Assembly (NCBI GenBank): GCA_958510875.1
Contig: OY294067.1
Span: 265,830,180-265,894,179, forward strand
DNA: 64,000 bases
Source of the DNA: Endomychus coccineus
Lineage: Eukaryota > Arthropoda > Insecta > Coleoptera > Endomychidae
Reading direction: 5' to 3'
In this document: piece by piece, positions 43,903 through 54,599 of the stretch
Layout: the number at the start of each line of letters is the position of its first letter
How positions within the stretch are numbered: the stretch's first letter is position 1
The notes under the pieces: model-generated
What the model was told of the DNA's origin: nothing
The model's input: the letters and a program-made list of their open reading frames with translations, nothing else
Databases searched by the model: none
Made by a program: the position numbers and the translations under genes

Positions 43903-44265
43903 TTTTTTTTTTATTTTGTATCATGATGAATAATAATGAAAACTACTTCCTATTGCCGTTCACTTACTCTTCGTCATTTAATAAAATAAAAGAAAGAAAA
44001 CACGTCATGTTTCTCCACAAAGCGGCATTATTTTTTCTTTATATGGGCAAAATGTTCCTTATAACGAGTTAAAATGCACCTTCTAGTTTGACCCCATAAC
44101 ATTTTGAAATCCCGGATTTGCCGAAATCGGAAACTTTATCAAGGGTGTTGCCTTAACGGTGTTTTAGCTTGTTCTTACATCTATAAAATGGTTGTATTTC
44201 AAATTTAGAAAACAAACTATGGAATTTATTAATTACTGAAGAATGATAAGTGAAACTTTTGAATT
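43903..44265. other. Short noncoding stretch
   Basis: Nothing recognised; it probably includes the 3' untranslated part of the Penelope remnant to its right. Confidence 0.4.
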
Positions 44266-45375
44266 TTATTGAAGTATTTGAAGGTAATGTTCTAATTTGG
44301 TTAGTTGACTACGTTCAAATTTCCTTTTTTGTTTAGAAATTAAATTGTTGATCAAAAATTTGTGGTAACCATTGTCCAAAGCAATTTGCTGAAGTTTCTC
44401 AACTTCGTTGCTATAATTTTCCTGGCTCAAAGGGACGTTCAATAATCTATGAACTAGACTATTAAACGGAGCTATTTTATATCTAAATGATGTAGCTGAA
44501 TTCGCCCGGGTGTACCTATTTGCTTGAGTGGGTTTTCTGTATATGTCGAAATCCAAGTGATAATCATCTTTTATAATGTTAATATCAAGAAAAGGAAGCT
44601 GATTATCTGTTTCTATTTCGACAGTGAATCTCAGTGAATCAAATTGAATATTAAGCTTGTTCAAAAAGACATGTAAATCAAAATCTTTACTTATAATCGC
44701 GAAAATGTCGTTAACATGTCTATATCAAATTTCTGGAAACTGATTCAATTTTGATTTTAAGGAGGTTTCAAGTTCGCTTGGCCAAAAAAGGAGAGAGTGG
44801 ATTGCCCACTACATATCCGCTTGTTTGTTTATAGTAATTTTTGTTAAAAGTGAAATAACTTTGCTCCATACATGAAGATGTAAGGATCAAGTATTCTGTG
44901 CAGTTTCTATCGGGATATTAATATTTGAAAGCCATTTCTTCAGAATGTTTATCGACTCAGGGACTGGAGTAGGTGTAAATAGTGAAACAACATCAAATGA
45001 AACGATAGTATCACCAGGTTCAAGTTTGAAATCTTTCAATTTTGCAATAAGTTCCAAAGAATTTTTCACAGACAAACTTGGTGCGGCTTGGAAGTAGCTA
45101 AATTCCTTCACTAACCATTTTTCTATGTTATAAGTAGGACTATTAATGTTTGAAATGATTTGTCTCATGGAATTACCCGGCTTATGAATCTTAGGTAAGC
45201 AAAACAGTTTGGGAAGATTAGGATTTGAAAATCTAAGTTTGTATTTTAAATTATCGGAGATACCATCATTTTATAAGGTATTTACCGAATTGTGATAATC
45301 CTCTTTGCCTATAATTACGAGGGAATTTCCCTTATTTGCTTTAGGCAACACCTTTGATAAGGTTTTCGTCATATC
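44266..45375 (-). pseudogene. Penelope-like reverse transcriptase, third family, catalytic box mutated
   Basis: The minus strand gives LSKVLPKANKGNSLVIIGKE, the finger motif PKIHKPGNSMRQIISN, NIEKWLVKEFSYFQ, the first catalytic Asp in TIVSFDVVSLFT and a GNPLSP turn. The second box is read as YRHVNDIFAI, where YVDD is expected. Then LPFLDINIIKDDYHLDFDIYRKPTQ, LVHRLLNVPLSQENY and DNGYHKFLINNLI follow to the stop at 44266. Stops and frame changes lie near 45270, 44890 and 44730. The Asp-to-Asn change and breaks make it inactive. No endonuclease follows on this strand. Confidence 0.88.
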
Positions 45376-45376
45376 C

Positions 45377-45450
45377 GTGATTTACAAAATCAATTGTGAG
45401 TCGTGTTCAAAATGCTATGTGGGTCAAATGAACAATGGTACTTCGTTCTA
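45377..45450 (+). pseudogene. Penelope-like GIY-YIG endonuclease fragment, opposite strand
   Basis: Reads VIYKINCESCSKCYVGQM, the Cys-x-x-Cys plus Y(V/I)GQ core of the Penelope endonuclease, then stops at about 45448. It meets the minus-strand reverse transcriptase head to head within a few bases, so two pieces have been joined in inverted orientation. Confidence 0.7.
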
Positions 45451-45984
45451 AATATCAGTTCTTAAAACATCTTATTTTGTTTTTCAGAAGTAAGAGTTAC
45501 CCAATATCTTTCTGATATTGATCTTGCTTATATAGATAAAATCGTATGCTTTCCGAACAAGATAACGTTGTTATGTAACATTTTGTATAATATTGATGAA
45601 ACAGTATCGTAATTAATAAAGATACTAGTTGAAATCATTTACGTTCAGAAAAAATTGAATTACATAAGATTATGTCATGTAATACCTTGTATGATATCTA
45701 TAGAAATTTCGATAATATCAAGATTTGATAACATTGAAAATGATGAATTCTCAAAAAAAGGAAGAATTACATCATATTACATTTCGTGATATGTGTTATA
45801 ATGATGATGAAAATTAATAATATCTAACTTGGAGTACCTAGATAAAGTATAATCAGAATAGAGAACAACATATCAAATTTTTAGCCAGAAAATATTTCCT
45901 TCAAAACGTCCTTAATAACCGTGAAACTCGTGTGATCTAGTTAGATAACATTATGCCATGTTATCTTATATCGGTTGGGTCATC
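45451..45984. other. A+T-rich noncoding stretch
   Basis: No gene or repeat recognised. Confidence 0.5.
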
Positions 45985-46703
45985 TCGTAATATGAAATCG
46001 GTCAGTAATAATTATTTTTTTATATACTTTGAGTACACGAGAGGGAAACCTATTATGTTCGAAGGACATCGTGTGAGCCAGCAGTGGAATGTAGGGAGAG
46101 GAGATGGGCATTGGTATTTTTCTTGAACCTTTGGAGGTTATCGGCTTAGGGAAAGACCTCATTAGGTGAAGAGTTCCACAACTTCGCTGTTCGATAAAAA
46201 AATGAAGCTGGTAGGAAGAAGTTCGGCAGATCTCGAGTTTGCAGTGAGGTGTAGTTTGAGCTCGTCTAGTCGACCTATCTAGAATCCCTCGTTGTGGAAC
46301 AACAGACGAGATTTCTGATGAACACCGACCATGGAAATATCTATGGAAATATCTATAGAAAAAAAGAGAGATCTCCCAAATTTCTACGATGTTCTAGAGA
46401 GGTCACTGAACTCGTTAGTGTGATATCATCAATCAAACGAATAGCTGTCTTCTGGATAGAATCCAAGAGCTTCAGTGTATGTTTGGGAGCCTTGCTCCAA
46501 ACATGTGAACAGTATAGGTCGAATCTGTGCCTTCTAGATTATGAGGAGCCAAGTTTTTGTCAAGCGGTTTTCGCAATGGATCTCACATGATCGTCCCATG
46601 AGAGGGTGCTGTTGGTGGTAATTCCGAGCATTGTTATGGAAGACTTCATAGGACCTGACATCCATCATAGGAATTGTGGGATTCGTCTTCCTGGAGACGA
46701 TGC
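45985..46703 (-). pseudogene. Non-LTR retrotransposon (Jockey/CR1-like), 3' half of a split copy
   Basis: The minus strand continues the reverse transcriptase C-terminal region, from a VSRKTNPTIP-like segment and TMLGITTNSTLSWDDHV to the carboxyl end with SFFYRTAKLWNSSPNEVFP and NLQRFKKNTNAHL. The same code is on the plus strand at 49890-50515. Several frame breaks. Its 5' half lies beyond the insertion, at 48683-49410. Confidence 0.85.
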
Positions 46704-48682
46704 TGTAACGAAGCTTAAATTTTGAAATATCATTTATTTTTGATCAAGCAGTAAATACGAATATTACACGTAAATTCTGGTTGAACAGTTCATTATTTCA
46801 ACAGATATGTGTGAACTCCGAATGTGTATTCCGTGATTGTCACTTTTCTAAATCTCCGTAATTCTGAATAAGTGTAATTATTCAAATAAATGAATTGAAT
46901 TCATGCCCGCTTAAACATTGCATTCATTTCGATTAACTTATGTTGTAAAAAACGGGAATCTGGCAAGTTAACGCATCAAAGTTTTGAACAGCCTTATGTA
47001 TAAAAAGGGCGAACAACCAAAAAACTCCGATAACATTTGTTTATTGTGCCGAGAGGAACTACTGTGATATCATGAGCGCGAATTTTAGATCTAAAAAGTA
47101 GCGTCATTTTCAAGCATTGTTCGGGACATAAATAAAAAACCCTCGGCACAAAATAAGGAATTGGTGGTGCGGGCTTGACCAGAACCTCGAAAAACATATA
47201 TAAGCAGTGACAGACAAAATATCGGTCTCTTTTGTGATTTTGATAATCAATCAGTAACGTTAAAGTGTGATTATCATATTAGAATCAAAGTGAATTAATT
47301 ATTATCCGAGTTCAAGTCAGATTCAACATTTGAATTAACAATAGTGTTCCGTTTAGTGAATTTTACATAAGGTAAATGATAGCTTAATAGTTTATATTTT
47401 TGGGCATTACGATATATTTATTTCCGTAGTTTGTGATTGGTAAACGTTTGTATGATATCTGAGATCCGTTGCTTTCAGTAATTTAAATTGTTATATTTGA
47501 GTTTATCCCGTCATAGGTCGGACCGCGCACGATTTGAATCCGCATGCGAATTGAAATATTCAAGTAATTGTATGGTGTGTACAGAGTGTGTATGTTTGAA
47601 CAACAGGAGCGTCTTTGGTATATTTGTACACGCTGTGTCAACCCGGAAATATAAGTATATCCTAGACGACCAAACCGCCAACGGATTGTGCACGCTGTGT
47701 CAACCCGGAAGTATAAGCTGGAGTGGTTGTGTGATTGATAATCGTAATTACCCCTTATCCGTATGAGAAGCCCCGGCCGTGAGTGTAGGGGTTATTGCAG
47801 ATACGATAGTTAGGGTTTGTGCACGCTGTGTCAATACCGGAAGTATAAGCCCTAATTGTCTAAATTCTGAATCTGCAAAGTGTATGAAATCTAACACTGT
47901 CATACAATTACCGGGAACTTCGTTAATAGCTAATACACGGGTGGGTGGTGTGACAGAATAAACTCAATCAGAGTAATTATCCGAAAATACCGTAAAATCT
48001 GATATCATACAATCGGAAAACTAATGCAGGCCAATATTTTCCGATCCGACCGAATTTTAACCGTTTGATATATCGTAGTGTGTTAACAACATTTCAAGTG
48101 ACAATGCTATCTGAACAATTACCGAACACCGCTTATTACTGTAGGAACTGCTTGATTTGTATTTTCCGTAAATTGATAAATGTGAATCATTTATCAACCG
48201 ATTCCGTACCGTTGAATTGAAATTAAATACCGAACATATCGTAAAAAATAGATATGTTGTAACAGTTTTCTTTTACCGCTTGAGCTTCATTACATTTTCC
48301 ACCTGGGTGGATTTTTGTGTAATATAGCGTTCAATTGCATTTATTAATTATTCTGAAAGTGTACTTATTATTATTATTTTAAATATTTTAATATTTGGAA
48401 TTCCCCGTTTTATTATGTTATTTTTGCTCCATCTTCAAATGAGCTAAGTTTTAACCAGGTATCAATTGTAATTAAAGCCTACAATGTTGATACCTGGTTT
48501 TACTTCACTGTAGCTACCCTAGGGACAAGGCTATCTATAGATAGCATAGTGACAAGCCTTGTGGTGAGCACCCTAGCAGAAGTCCTCAAAAAGAAGTAAA
48601 CCTTCAGAAAAATCTGGCGCCCGAGGATTTGAAGTTTACCGCAGTAAGCAGTTTACCGAAAAGTCACAAGGTACACGTCATA
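46704..48682. mobile_element. 1979-bp insertion splitting the non-LTR element, LTR-like
   Basis: ATGC flanks it (46700-46703 and 48683-48686), and skipping the insert plus one ATGC rejoins the non-LTR code in frame. It starts TGTAACG and ends CGTCATA, a weak inverted match. Plus-strand promoter-like sequence CATATATAAGCAGTGACAGA sits at about 47194, three spaced copies of a 28-base repeat follow, and TGGCGCCCGAGGATTTGAAG (48617) resembles a primer-binding site. A 5' LTR plus leader of an otherwise lost element, or a long solo LTR, would fit. No protein is recognised. Confidence 0.6.
47626..47848 (+). repeat. Three spaced copies of a 28-base repeat
   Basis: CACGCTGTGTCAACCCGGAA followed by RTATAAG occurs at about 47626, 47687 and 47817; the third has CAATACC for CAACCC. 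They lie downstream of the TATATAA box of the 1979-bp insertion. Role unknown. Confidence 0.8.
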
Positions 48683-49410
48683 ATGCAATCTTGAGTTTTG
48701 GTTAAATTAAACTCTACTAGATAATCAGATCCCCATTTCAAAATCTTTGCCAGATCTCCATTAATTGCGTCAACCTGTCTCTGTCTCGCTCCTCTAACTT
48801 CATTGGATGGTACAGTGGCTCTAGATGAGCAAGCGTTATGAAGTATACCATCATTCGCAAAGCTGTGAACGGAACAGGTGGTCACTTCCAGCGGATCGTT
48901 GATATAGAGCAGAAACAAAGCTGGTGCCCAGACAGATTGCTGTGGAACACATGCGTTTATAGCGGAGGATACTCCGTCAAGCGCCACATGGAGTAATCTA
49001 TCTGAGAGAAAACTCGATAGTAAGCGACAAAGTTGAGACGGCAAACCATATGACGGAAGTTTCCCAAGAAGGCATTGGGGCCGGACTCGGTAAATGCTTT
49101 GGAGATATCTAATGCTACAGCTTGAGATTCCCCATGTTTTTCAATACGTGTTGATCTCTGCTGACGAAAGTCATCATTCACGATCTTGGAGCTCTCTAGG
49201 TATTTGATGATCTCGATGTTGATTGCTTTCTTTACTTTAGAGATCACAGATAATAGTGCAATGGTTCTGTAATTATTAAGAATTATTCTTTCCTTTTTTT
49301 GGAATTCTAGCTGTCTTCCAACTGGAAGGAAACAACAACCTGCAGAAAATTGGTGTTAATTCTGCGCACATTCCTTGAAAACGACAGGCGTAATGCCGTT
49401 AATAAAAAAA
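48683..49410 (-). pseudogene. Non-LTR retrotransposon (Jockey/CR1-like), 5' half of a split copy
   Basis: The minus strand reads GITPVVFKECAQN, a FxxGCCFLPVGR segment and NNYRTIALLSVISKV, then AVALDISKAFTESG, where the first catalytic Asp is kept. LCRLLSSFLSDRLLHVALDG, INACVPQQSVWAPALFLLYI and HSFANDGILHN follow, in which FADD has become FAND, and then NLTKTQDCI at the insertion border. The GVPQGS turn has decayed to CVPQQS. A frame change near 49040 separates two open parts. The palm Asp loss alone would inactivate it. Confidence 0.88.
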
Positions 49411-49889
49411 ATCAATTCGGTAAATGGAAACTTCTGGAAATCTGTGGTAGTTTAATAGAACGAATATGTAATGCAATATGTGAAAAGCACCACAAATATA
49501 TATATGGAGCAAGAAAATTGATAAAATTAGTCTGTCGAACATCCAGAAAGGTGAAGCCTAAAGTGACATTAGGCTGATCTTTTTATGTTTGGTTTTATGA
49601 TAACCACTCCTTTCTTGACTGTATTGCGAAAGTCAATAATAGTCTGCGAATGGAATTAAATTGCGTAATAGCGCCTAAAAAATTCAAGGTTATGTTGAAA
49701 GTAAGTTCAATCAATTAAAAGTGAAATGAATAGGCAAACCATGAAGATGCCTCTTGAACAATTATTTCATAAACAAGATTCCAGCCATTTTGAGTTTTCT
49801 ATTCTGGTTTGCAGTTAGGGCGGTTTCACATACTTTTTGCAAAAAGAATTTCGGCAACTTATAATGAGTCAACGGTGCGGCTGAGTAGC
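49411..49889. other. Noncoding stretch between two non-LTR fragments
   Basis: Nothing recognised. A 75-codon plus frame partly overlapping the previous element (49350-49577) has no motif. Confidence 0.45.
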
Positions 49890-50515
49890 AGTTACTGGAA
49901 GCTTGCGTCTTCTCCAGGAAGGCGAATCCCACAATCCCTAATATGATGATGTCAGGTACAATTATTCCTATGAAGTATTCCATAACAATGCTCGGAATCA
50001 CCACCAACAGCACAATCTCATGGGGCGATCATGTGAGGTCCATTGCGAAAACCGCTCCACAAAAACTTGGTTTTCTATTCCGTACCAAGAGCTACTTTAC
50101 ATCCCAGCAACTCCTTGTAACGTACAAAGCCCATATTCGACCTGTCCTGGAGTATCGTTCACATGTTTGGAGTTCGACTCCCAAACATACGCTGAAGCTT
50201 TTGAATTCTATCTAGAAGAGAGCTATTCGTTTGATTGATTATGTCACACTTACGAGTTCATTGACAACTTTAGAACATCTTAGAAGGGTGGGGATCTCTC
50301 CCTTTTCTATAGATACTACCATGGTCGGTGTTCATCAAAAATCTCGTCTGTTGTTCCACCACGAGGGATTCCAGATAGGCGGACTGAACGAGCTCAAACT
50401 AGTCACCACTTCACTGTCAAACTGGATACCTACCAGACATCATTATTTATCGAACAGCGGAGTTGTGGAACTCTCCTTTCCCAATATTCTATCTGGCTGA
50501 CCCACACAATGTTCT
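49890..50515 (+). pseudogene. Non-LTR retrotransposon (Jockey/CR1-like), C-terminal fragment
   Basis: Plus-strand code: ACVFSRKANPTIPN, SITMLGITTNSTISWGDHVR, KTAPQKLGFLFRTKSYFTSQ, IRPVLEYRSHVWSS, a TAG at 50213-50215, then KRAIRLIDYV and the end region with LSNSGVVELSFPNIL. It is the same family as the split minus-strand copy at 45985-49410, in opposite orientation, and makes an inverted pair with its 3' half. The 3' end lies 170 bases upstream of the Cas exon. 5' truncation is typical of target-primed integration. Confidence 0.87.
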
Positions 50516-50685
50516 TCCAACATTATAGGTTTCATTCTCGTGAAAATTTAAGATCATTCGAATCAGAAAGTTAACAACAGTTTATACAACCGATAAAACT
50601 CAGATTATTAATCAGGTGTATCGCAACAATATACATTTTTTTTTACTCCTCTGATCCATCATTAATGTCAATTATTTTATTGCAG

Positions 50686-50965
50686 GTAGTTACGCCAAAA
50701 AAGTACAACGACGAATTAAACTACGACATGCCACCCCGTTGTTCGCCAGTCCCAGTGTCAGGAATGAGTCCACGGGATGACTATGACGTTCCACCAAGAG
50801 CAGTCCCCTTGAACAATGAAGGTTTCCGTAATTGTCCTAGATGTTCCCCAGCTTCATCATCGTGTGTATCGCCCATTAGCCGGGACGGTGACACATACGA
50901 TGTACCTCGTCCCCATAACCATTTGAACCAATTGACGCCATCTAGTTCCGCGAGTTCGCTTACAG
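50686..50965 (+). CDS. p130CAS: p130CAS/BCAR1-family docking protein, internal exon (substrate domain)
   Basis: A 280-base exon between a TTTTATTGCAG acceptor and a CAG|GTGAG donor, entered in frame with Val-Val-Thr-Pro-Lys-Lys. It ends with one base of a codon that the next exon completes (GCG, Ala). It encodes part of the substrate domain: YDMPP, YDVPP and YDVPR motifs, the Tyr-x-x-Pro sites that Src-family kinases phosphorylate and Crk SH2 domains bind in Cas proteins at integrin adhesions. Ser/Pro-rich linkers (CSPASSSCVSPIS) lie between. Exons for the SH3 domain and earlier substrate motifs were not found upstream in the window. Splice phase and motif continuity with 53177 make the gene assignment strong. 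Confidence 0.93.
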
Positions 50966-51003
50966 GTGAGATTCTCAATTTCAATTATCATTATTCTTGA
51001 TAC

Positions 51004-51037
51004 CTACGTTTTGGTCTCATGACCATCATCAGAAGAC
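51004..51037 (-). ncRNA. Hammerhead-like relic
   Basis: The minus strand keeps GTCTT, CTGATGA and stem II, but GAAA has become AAAA and stem III and the distal stem I strand are lost. The upstream flank matches the one at 15300-15347, confirming common origin. Not expected to cleave. Confidence 0.7.
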
Positions 51038-51119
51038 GTTTGACAACTAATTCACATCAACTAAAGCTTGGGATTTCGTAAACTAATTTTATTAAGAACT
51101 CAGCCTCTTTATCGCATTA

Positions 51120-51800
51120 ATTTCAATTAAAAATGTCCACTGTAAACTTAAATTCACCTGTGAAATAGAAATAAACAAAAACATAAATATCCGAGATATT
51201 AACAATAGACACGAAAAAGTAAATATATCCTAGTTTACAAAAGAAGTTTGGTCTCAACGATAGTATTAAACAGCCTCACAGGTTGGGCTGTAAAATTGCA
51301 CACCCAGAAAACCGTCCCAAAAATTTGAGAAAGTTCATAATATACTGGAAATGTATGGCTACCGAAAAAAATTTTTTGTCCTCATCGTTAAAGAAAAAAT
51401 AAACCAAATCTGCAATGGTACATCATACATAAATAATATAAAGGGTAATAAAGATAATTTTATAACATTATCATACATTCCAGCATTGATTATATATTAA
51501 TCAATGATTTAGGACACCTCAGAGAAAATTAAAAAATGTTAAAAAAGTATGACATAACTGTTGCGCATAAACCTACTTACTGTGTTGGTAAATATTCTTC
51601 ATGTCTAAAACTTTTAATTCCTAAAGATAAACAAACCCACACGGTATATAAATTAAATTGTTTGTTTAATTAAATCTCTAAACAATGTTATAATGAAAGA
51701 TCTATTCTGAAGATGATTCACATAAAACGTGATGCTAAGTCCGTAAATCATAGAACCGTGATTGCGTCAAATTTACGCAAATTTCTACGTACTTGTTTTT
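51120..51800 (+). pseudogene. Penelope-like fragment inside the p130CAS intron
   Basis: Reads NVHCKLKFTCEIEINKNINI, then FTKEVWSQR, matching the 15439 copy from after the YVDD box. It continues in broken frames through the thumb and linker (to about 51650), then jumps to ERSILKMIHIKRDAKSVNHR (about 51695-51755). Most of the endonuclease is deleted. It lies in sense orientation to the host gene, while the adjoining hammerhead relic is antisense, so this insertion is rearranged. Confidence 0.8.
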
Positions 51801-52073
51801 AATGTTTTAAAATTGTGTAGAAAGCTGATACAATAAATAAATCGGTAATATCGGTACAGCAAATACCTTTTCTATCGTAGTCATAAAATTTTAAACACAT
51901 CTGTTTAACATTGTACCTACTTGGTTGTCAGACTGTTTTGCCTGTGGAAGAAGTAAAATAAAATATGTTCTACTACAAAAATAAGATAAGTTTGATATTC
52001 TTCAAACTGGGGAACCAACGGTAGATTCTGTTTTGTTCTTTACGAAGATATCAAGGAAAGGCTACAATAAATC

Positions 52074-52122
52074 AGAAATAATCACCCTTATCCACTATTG
52101 GTGGATAAGGGTGATTATTTCT
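52074..52122. repeat. Perfect 22-bp inverted repeat with a 5-base loop
   Basis: AGAAATAATCACCCTTATCC plus AC pairs without mismatch with its reverse complement across TATTG. In the intron transcript it would form a stable hairpin. Confidence 0.9.
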
Positions 52123-53176
52123 TATTTACAGTGTTACAGTGTGAACTCTTTTATAGGTTATTAAGGGAAGGCTAGTTTGACCTATTTTAAATGTTGATGA
52201 ATCTTTTTTATTATGTTTGAGGTGTGTATTTTGAATAGTTATTTAAAGCATGAATCAACGTTCTTTTTTTTTGATGAGGTGTGGAATGAAAAATGTTTCT
52301 TCCAATAGTCACACTGTTGGAAATATCGGATAGTCATAAAATCGTGTGCTCCAAGAAAATTTTCACATTTGTAATTTGTTTCGGGGTTATATTATTACGA
52401 TCGTATCATTCATATCAGATAAAATTCATTATTCAAATAAACGTTTTATTTACATTGGTAGGGCAATGATAGAATTCTCAGAATAGTTTCCGTAGCCACC
52501 TATATCGATTCATCAATAGATGTGGCTCCATACAGGGTGTTGAGAAACTAGTGTAACAAACTTAATCAGTCGATAGTCCATCGAACAATAAGTCGTCAAG
52601 TAATATTTAATTATTCTCAAAAACGCTTCATGAGGGAAACACAGAACTTCAAAGTTTGGTTTAAAACTTTCCGCCGCCTGCTACCATTTTAACGAAATTT
52701 AGTTGAAGTACCTTCTTCTAAGGTAGACTAGAAACACGTCATAATTGTTCAGTGGAGTAGCTTCCCTTTTCTAACCCCTATTTTCTACGTTGCTGGATAT
52801 TTTTCAAGTAACTATGCCATTGGACAATTCTGAAGAATGTTTCTTATGTCAAATAAAAGGTACTAGAATCAAATTTGGTCAGTTTCGCTGCAGCGGTCAG
52901 AGTTACGATATAAAAAAGATTTTCAAACGAAACTTCGAAGTGATGAATCACCCTTAGAAGCGTTTTAGAGGCAAAAGTATGTAACACATTCCTTAAACAC
53001 CTTGTATTTTATCACATTTATTGTGATGATTCAGTATATAAATTCTTTTATACCACACCTTGTTGTTACAATTTCGGTTGCATTTGAAAGAAAATCGAAG
53101 GCTTATAGAGTTTAAGATTATTAATAACTGATCTTATTATTAATATGTGATAAATACGAAATGTTTATTCTTCCAG

Positions 53177-54405
53177 CGGATTCGTTGAGCTCTTCCAATC
53201 GAAGCAGTATGGTGAACATGCCAGACTACGACATACCCAAACCTATTAACAGTTGCAGAGGACCCCAATTGCTTTTACACCCCCCTCAAACATATGACAC
53301 TCCGACGGCGCATCATACATTGAAGGAATTACCGTTAGAACTAAATTCTGCCCTGGAAAATTTGGAGAGACTAGAGACTGACACAACAAGCGCAATCACA
53401 AAACTCCTGGGGTTTGTGGGACCGCATTGGCGTACCAAAGAAAAACTAAGCACGAACATATTGGAAATTAAACTAGCCGTTACTAGGTTACAAACATCAC
53501 TTCACGATTTAACGGAATTCGGAGAAGGTACACTCGGTAACGCGGCGAAAGCTTCAGATAAAAATCTTGCCAGCAAATTAGCACCTTTAGTAATATCGTT
53601 AAGAAAATCTTATCACATTGTGCAAGATGCAAGTGAAAAATTGAAAGAACACAATTGGTCCATCGAAGTTCTATCCAGACCAGACGAAGAAGATAGATGC
53701 CATTCACCTGACGCCCTGGAACATCTAGTGGCTTGTTCCAAAGCCCTAACTGAAGATATCCGACAAATAGCCGCGTTCATCCAAGGGAACGGTCTCTTAT
53801 TATTCAAAAAAGAAATATACCACGAATGGACGGACGAATACGATTACGTCCGCTTAGACTCGAAAGAATCGTTCCAACAAAAACATGCCGAGATAAGGAA
53901 CGCTCTACCGAAAGAACTTCAGGAAGGTTACGAAGATTTAGTGAAAAAGAGCGACGACGTCTCCATGGACAACGATCACAAAACGATTGGATTGGACGCG
54001 AGCGACAAGCAGCTGTTGACTTTCTTCGGGGCACAATTCGTGACGCATCATAGAAATCTGTCGCAAGCTATCGACGCTTTCCTGCTAGCGGTAGAGCATA
54101 ATCAGCCTCCGAAGGTATTCCTGGCTCACGGTAAATTCGTAGTCCTTAGTGCGCATAAGTTGGTAAATATAGGCGACACGGTGCACAGGAACGTGTCGTG
54201 TAAGGAAATCCGAGAGAGAGCGTTGAGTTGCTCGAATTCTTTGTCGGATTTTCTGGCCGCTAGTGTTAATAAGACAAAGCAGGCAGCTTTGCAGTTCCCT
54301 AATGTTATCGCTGTGCAAGCGATGGTTGATGGTGTATTAGCTATATCCCAAGCTGCTAACAATCTTAAAATATGTTTATTACAAGCTACGACAAACTTTT
54401 TATGA
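53177..54405 (+). CDS. p130CAS: p130CAS/BCAR1-family docking protein, terminal exon
   Basis: Begins after TTCTTCCAG (the open frame extends 16 bases into the intron, so the ATG at 53161 is not a start) and ends TGA at 54403-54405: 409 codons. YDIP and YDTP motifs come first. A helical region of about 110 residues (LELNSALENLERLETDTTSA through HIVQDASEKLKEH) corresponds to the Cas serine-rich four-helix bundle. YDYVRL follows, the counterpart of the Src SH2-binding YDYVHL. The last about 140 residues (LDASDKQLLTFFGAQFVTHH to the end) are the FAT-like C-terminal domain that binds NSP/SHEP-type partners and directs focal-adhesion targeting. I see no RPLPxxP Src-SH3 site before YDYV, which mammalian BCAR1 has. 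The frame is intact and coding composition is clear against the flanks. Confidence 0.96.
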
Positions 54406-54449
54406 AATATATTATTTATTATTTTCTTTTTGTTTTTTTTATTGATGCT

Positions 54450-54455
54450 AATAAA
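54450..54455 (+). terminator. p130CAS: Polyadenylation signal of p130CAS
   Basis: AATAAA 45 bases after the stop codon, followed by a G/T-rich stretch (AAAGGGTTTAGTTAAG). If used, it gives a short 3' UTR. Confidence 0.65.
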
Positions 54456-54537
54456 GATAAAGGGTTTAGTTAAGAAAGATCCACATCAGCAATCAAAACT
54501 GATTCTCATTTTTAATAATAATTGGGCGAAATCGATA

Positions 54538-54594
54538 GTGAATGGCATTTGATTTCAATTGAAACTTATTTGAACCAGGTGCAATGCCATTCAC
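54538..54594. repeat. Perfect 12-bp inverted repeat
   Basis: GTGAATGGCATT at 54538-54549 and AATGCCATTCAC at 54583-54594, with a 33-base loop. About 130 bases past the p130CAS stop. Too short to assign. Confidence 0.7.
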
Positions 54595-54599
54595 CGTTA

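Larger units (their letters stand above)
50966..53176 (+). other. p130CAS: p130CAS intron (2211 bp, GT-AG)
   Basis: Starts GTGAGATTCT and ends TTTATTCTTCCAG. Phase 1 on both sides. It carries a Penelope-like fragment with a damaged hammerhead near its 5' end and a perfect 22-bp hairpin at 52074-52122. The rest (about 52130-53140) is unremarkable A+T-rich sequence. Confidence 0.9.

Noticed and set aside
53161..53176. ATG at 53161 as start of a 414-codon gene
   Set aside because: A splice acceptor (TTCTTCCAG) follows 13-16 bases later, and phase and motif content connect the frame to the exon at 50686. The five extra codons are intronic.
53483..54362. Minus-strand and alternate plus frames across the Cas terminal exon
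   Set aside because: Shadows of a well-supported coding frame.
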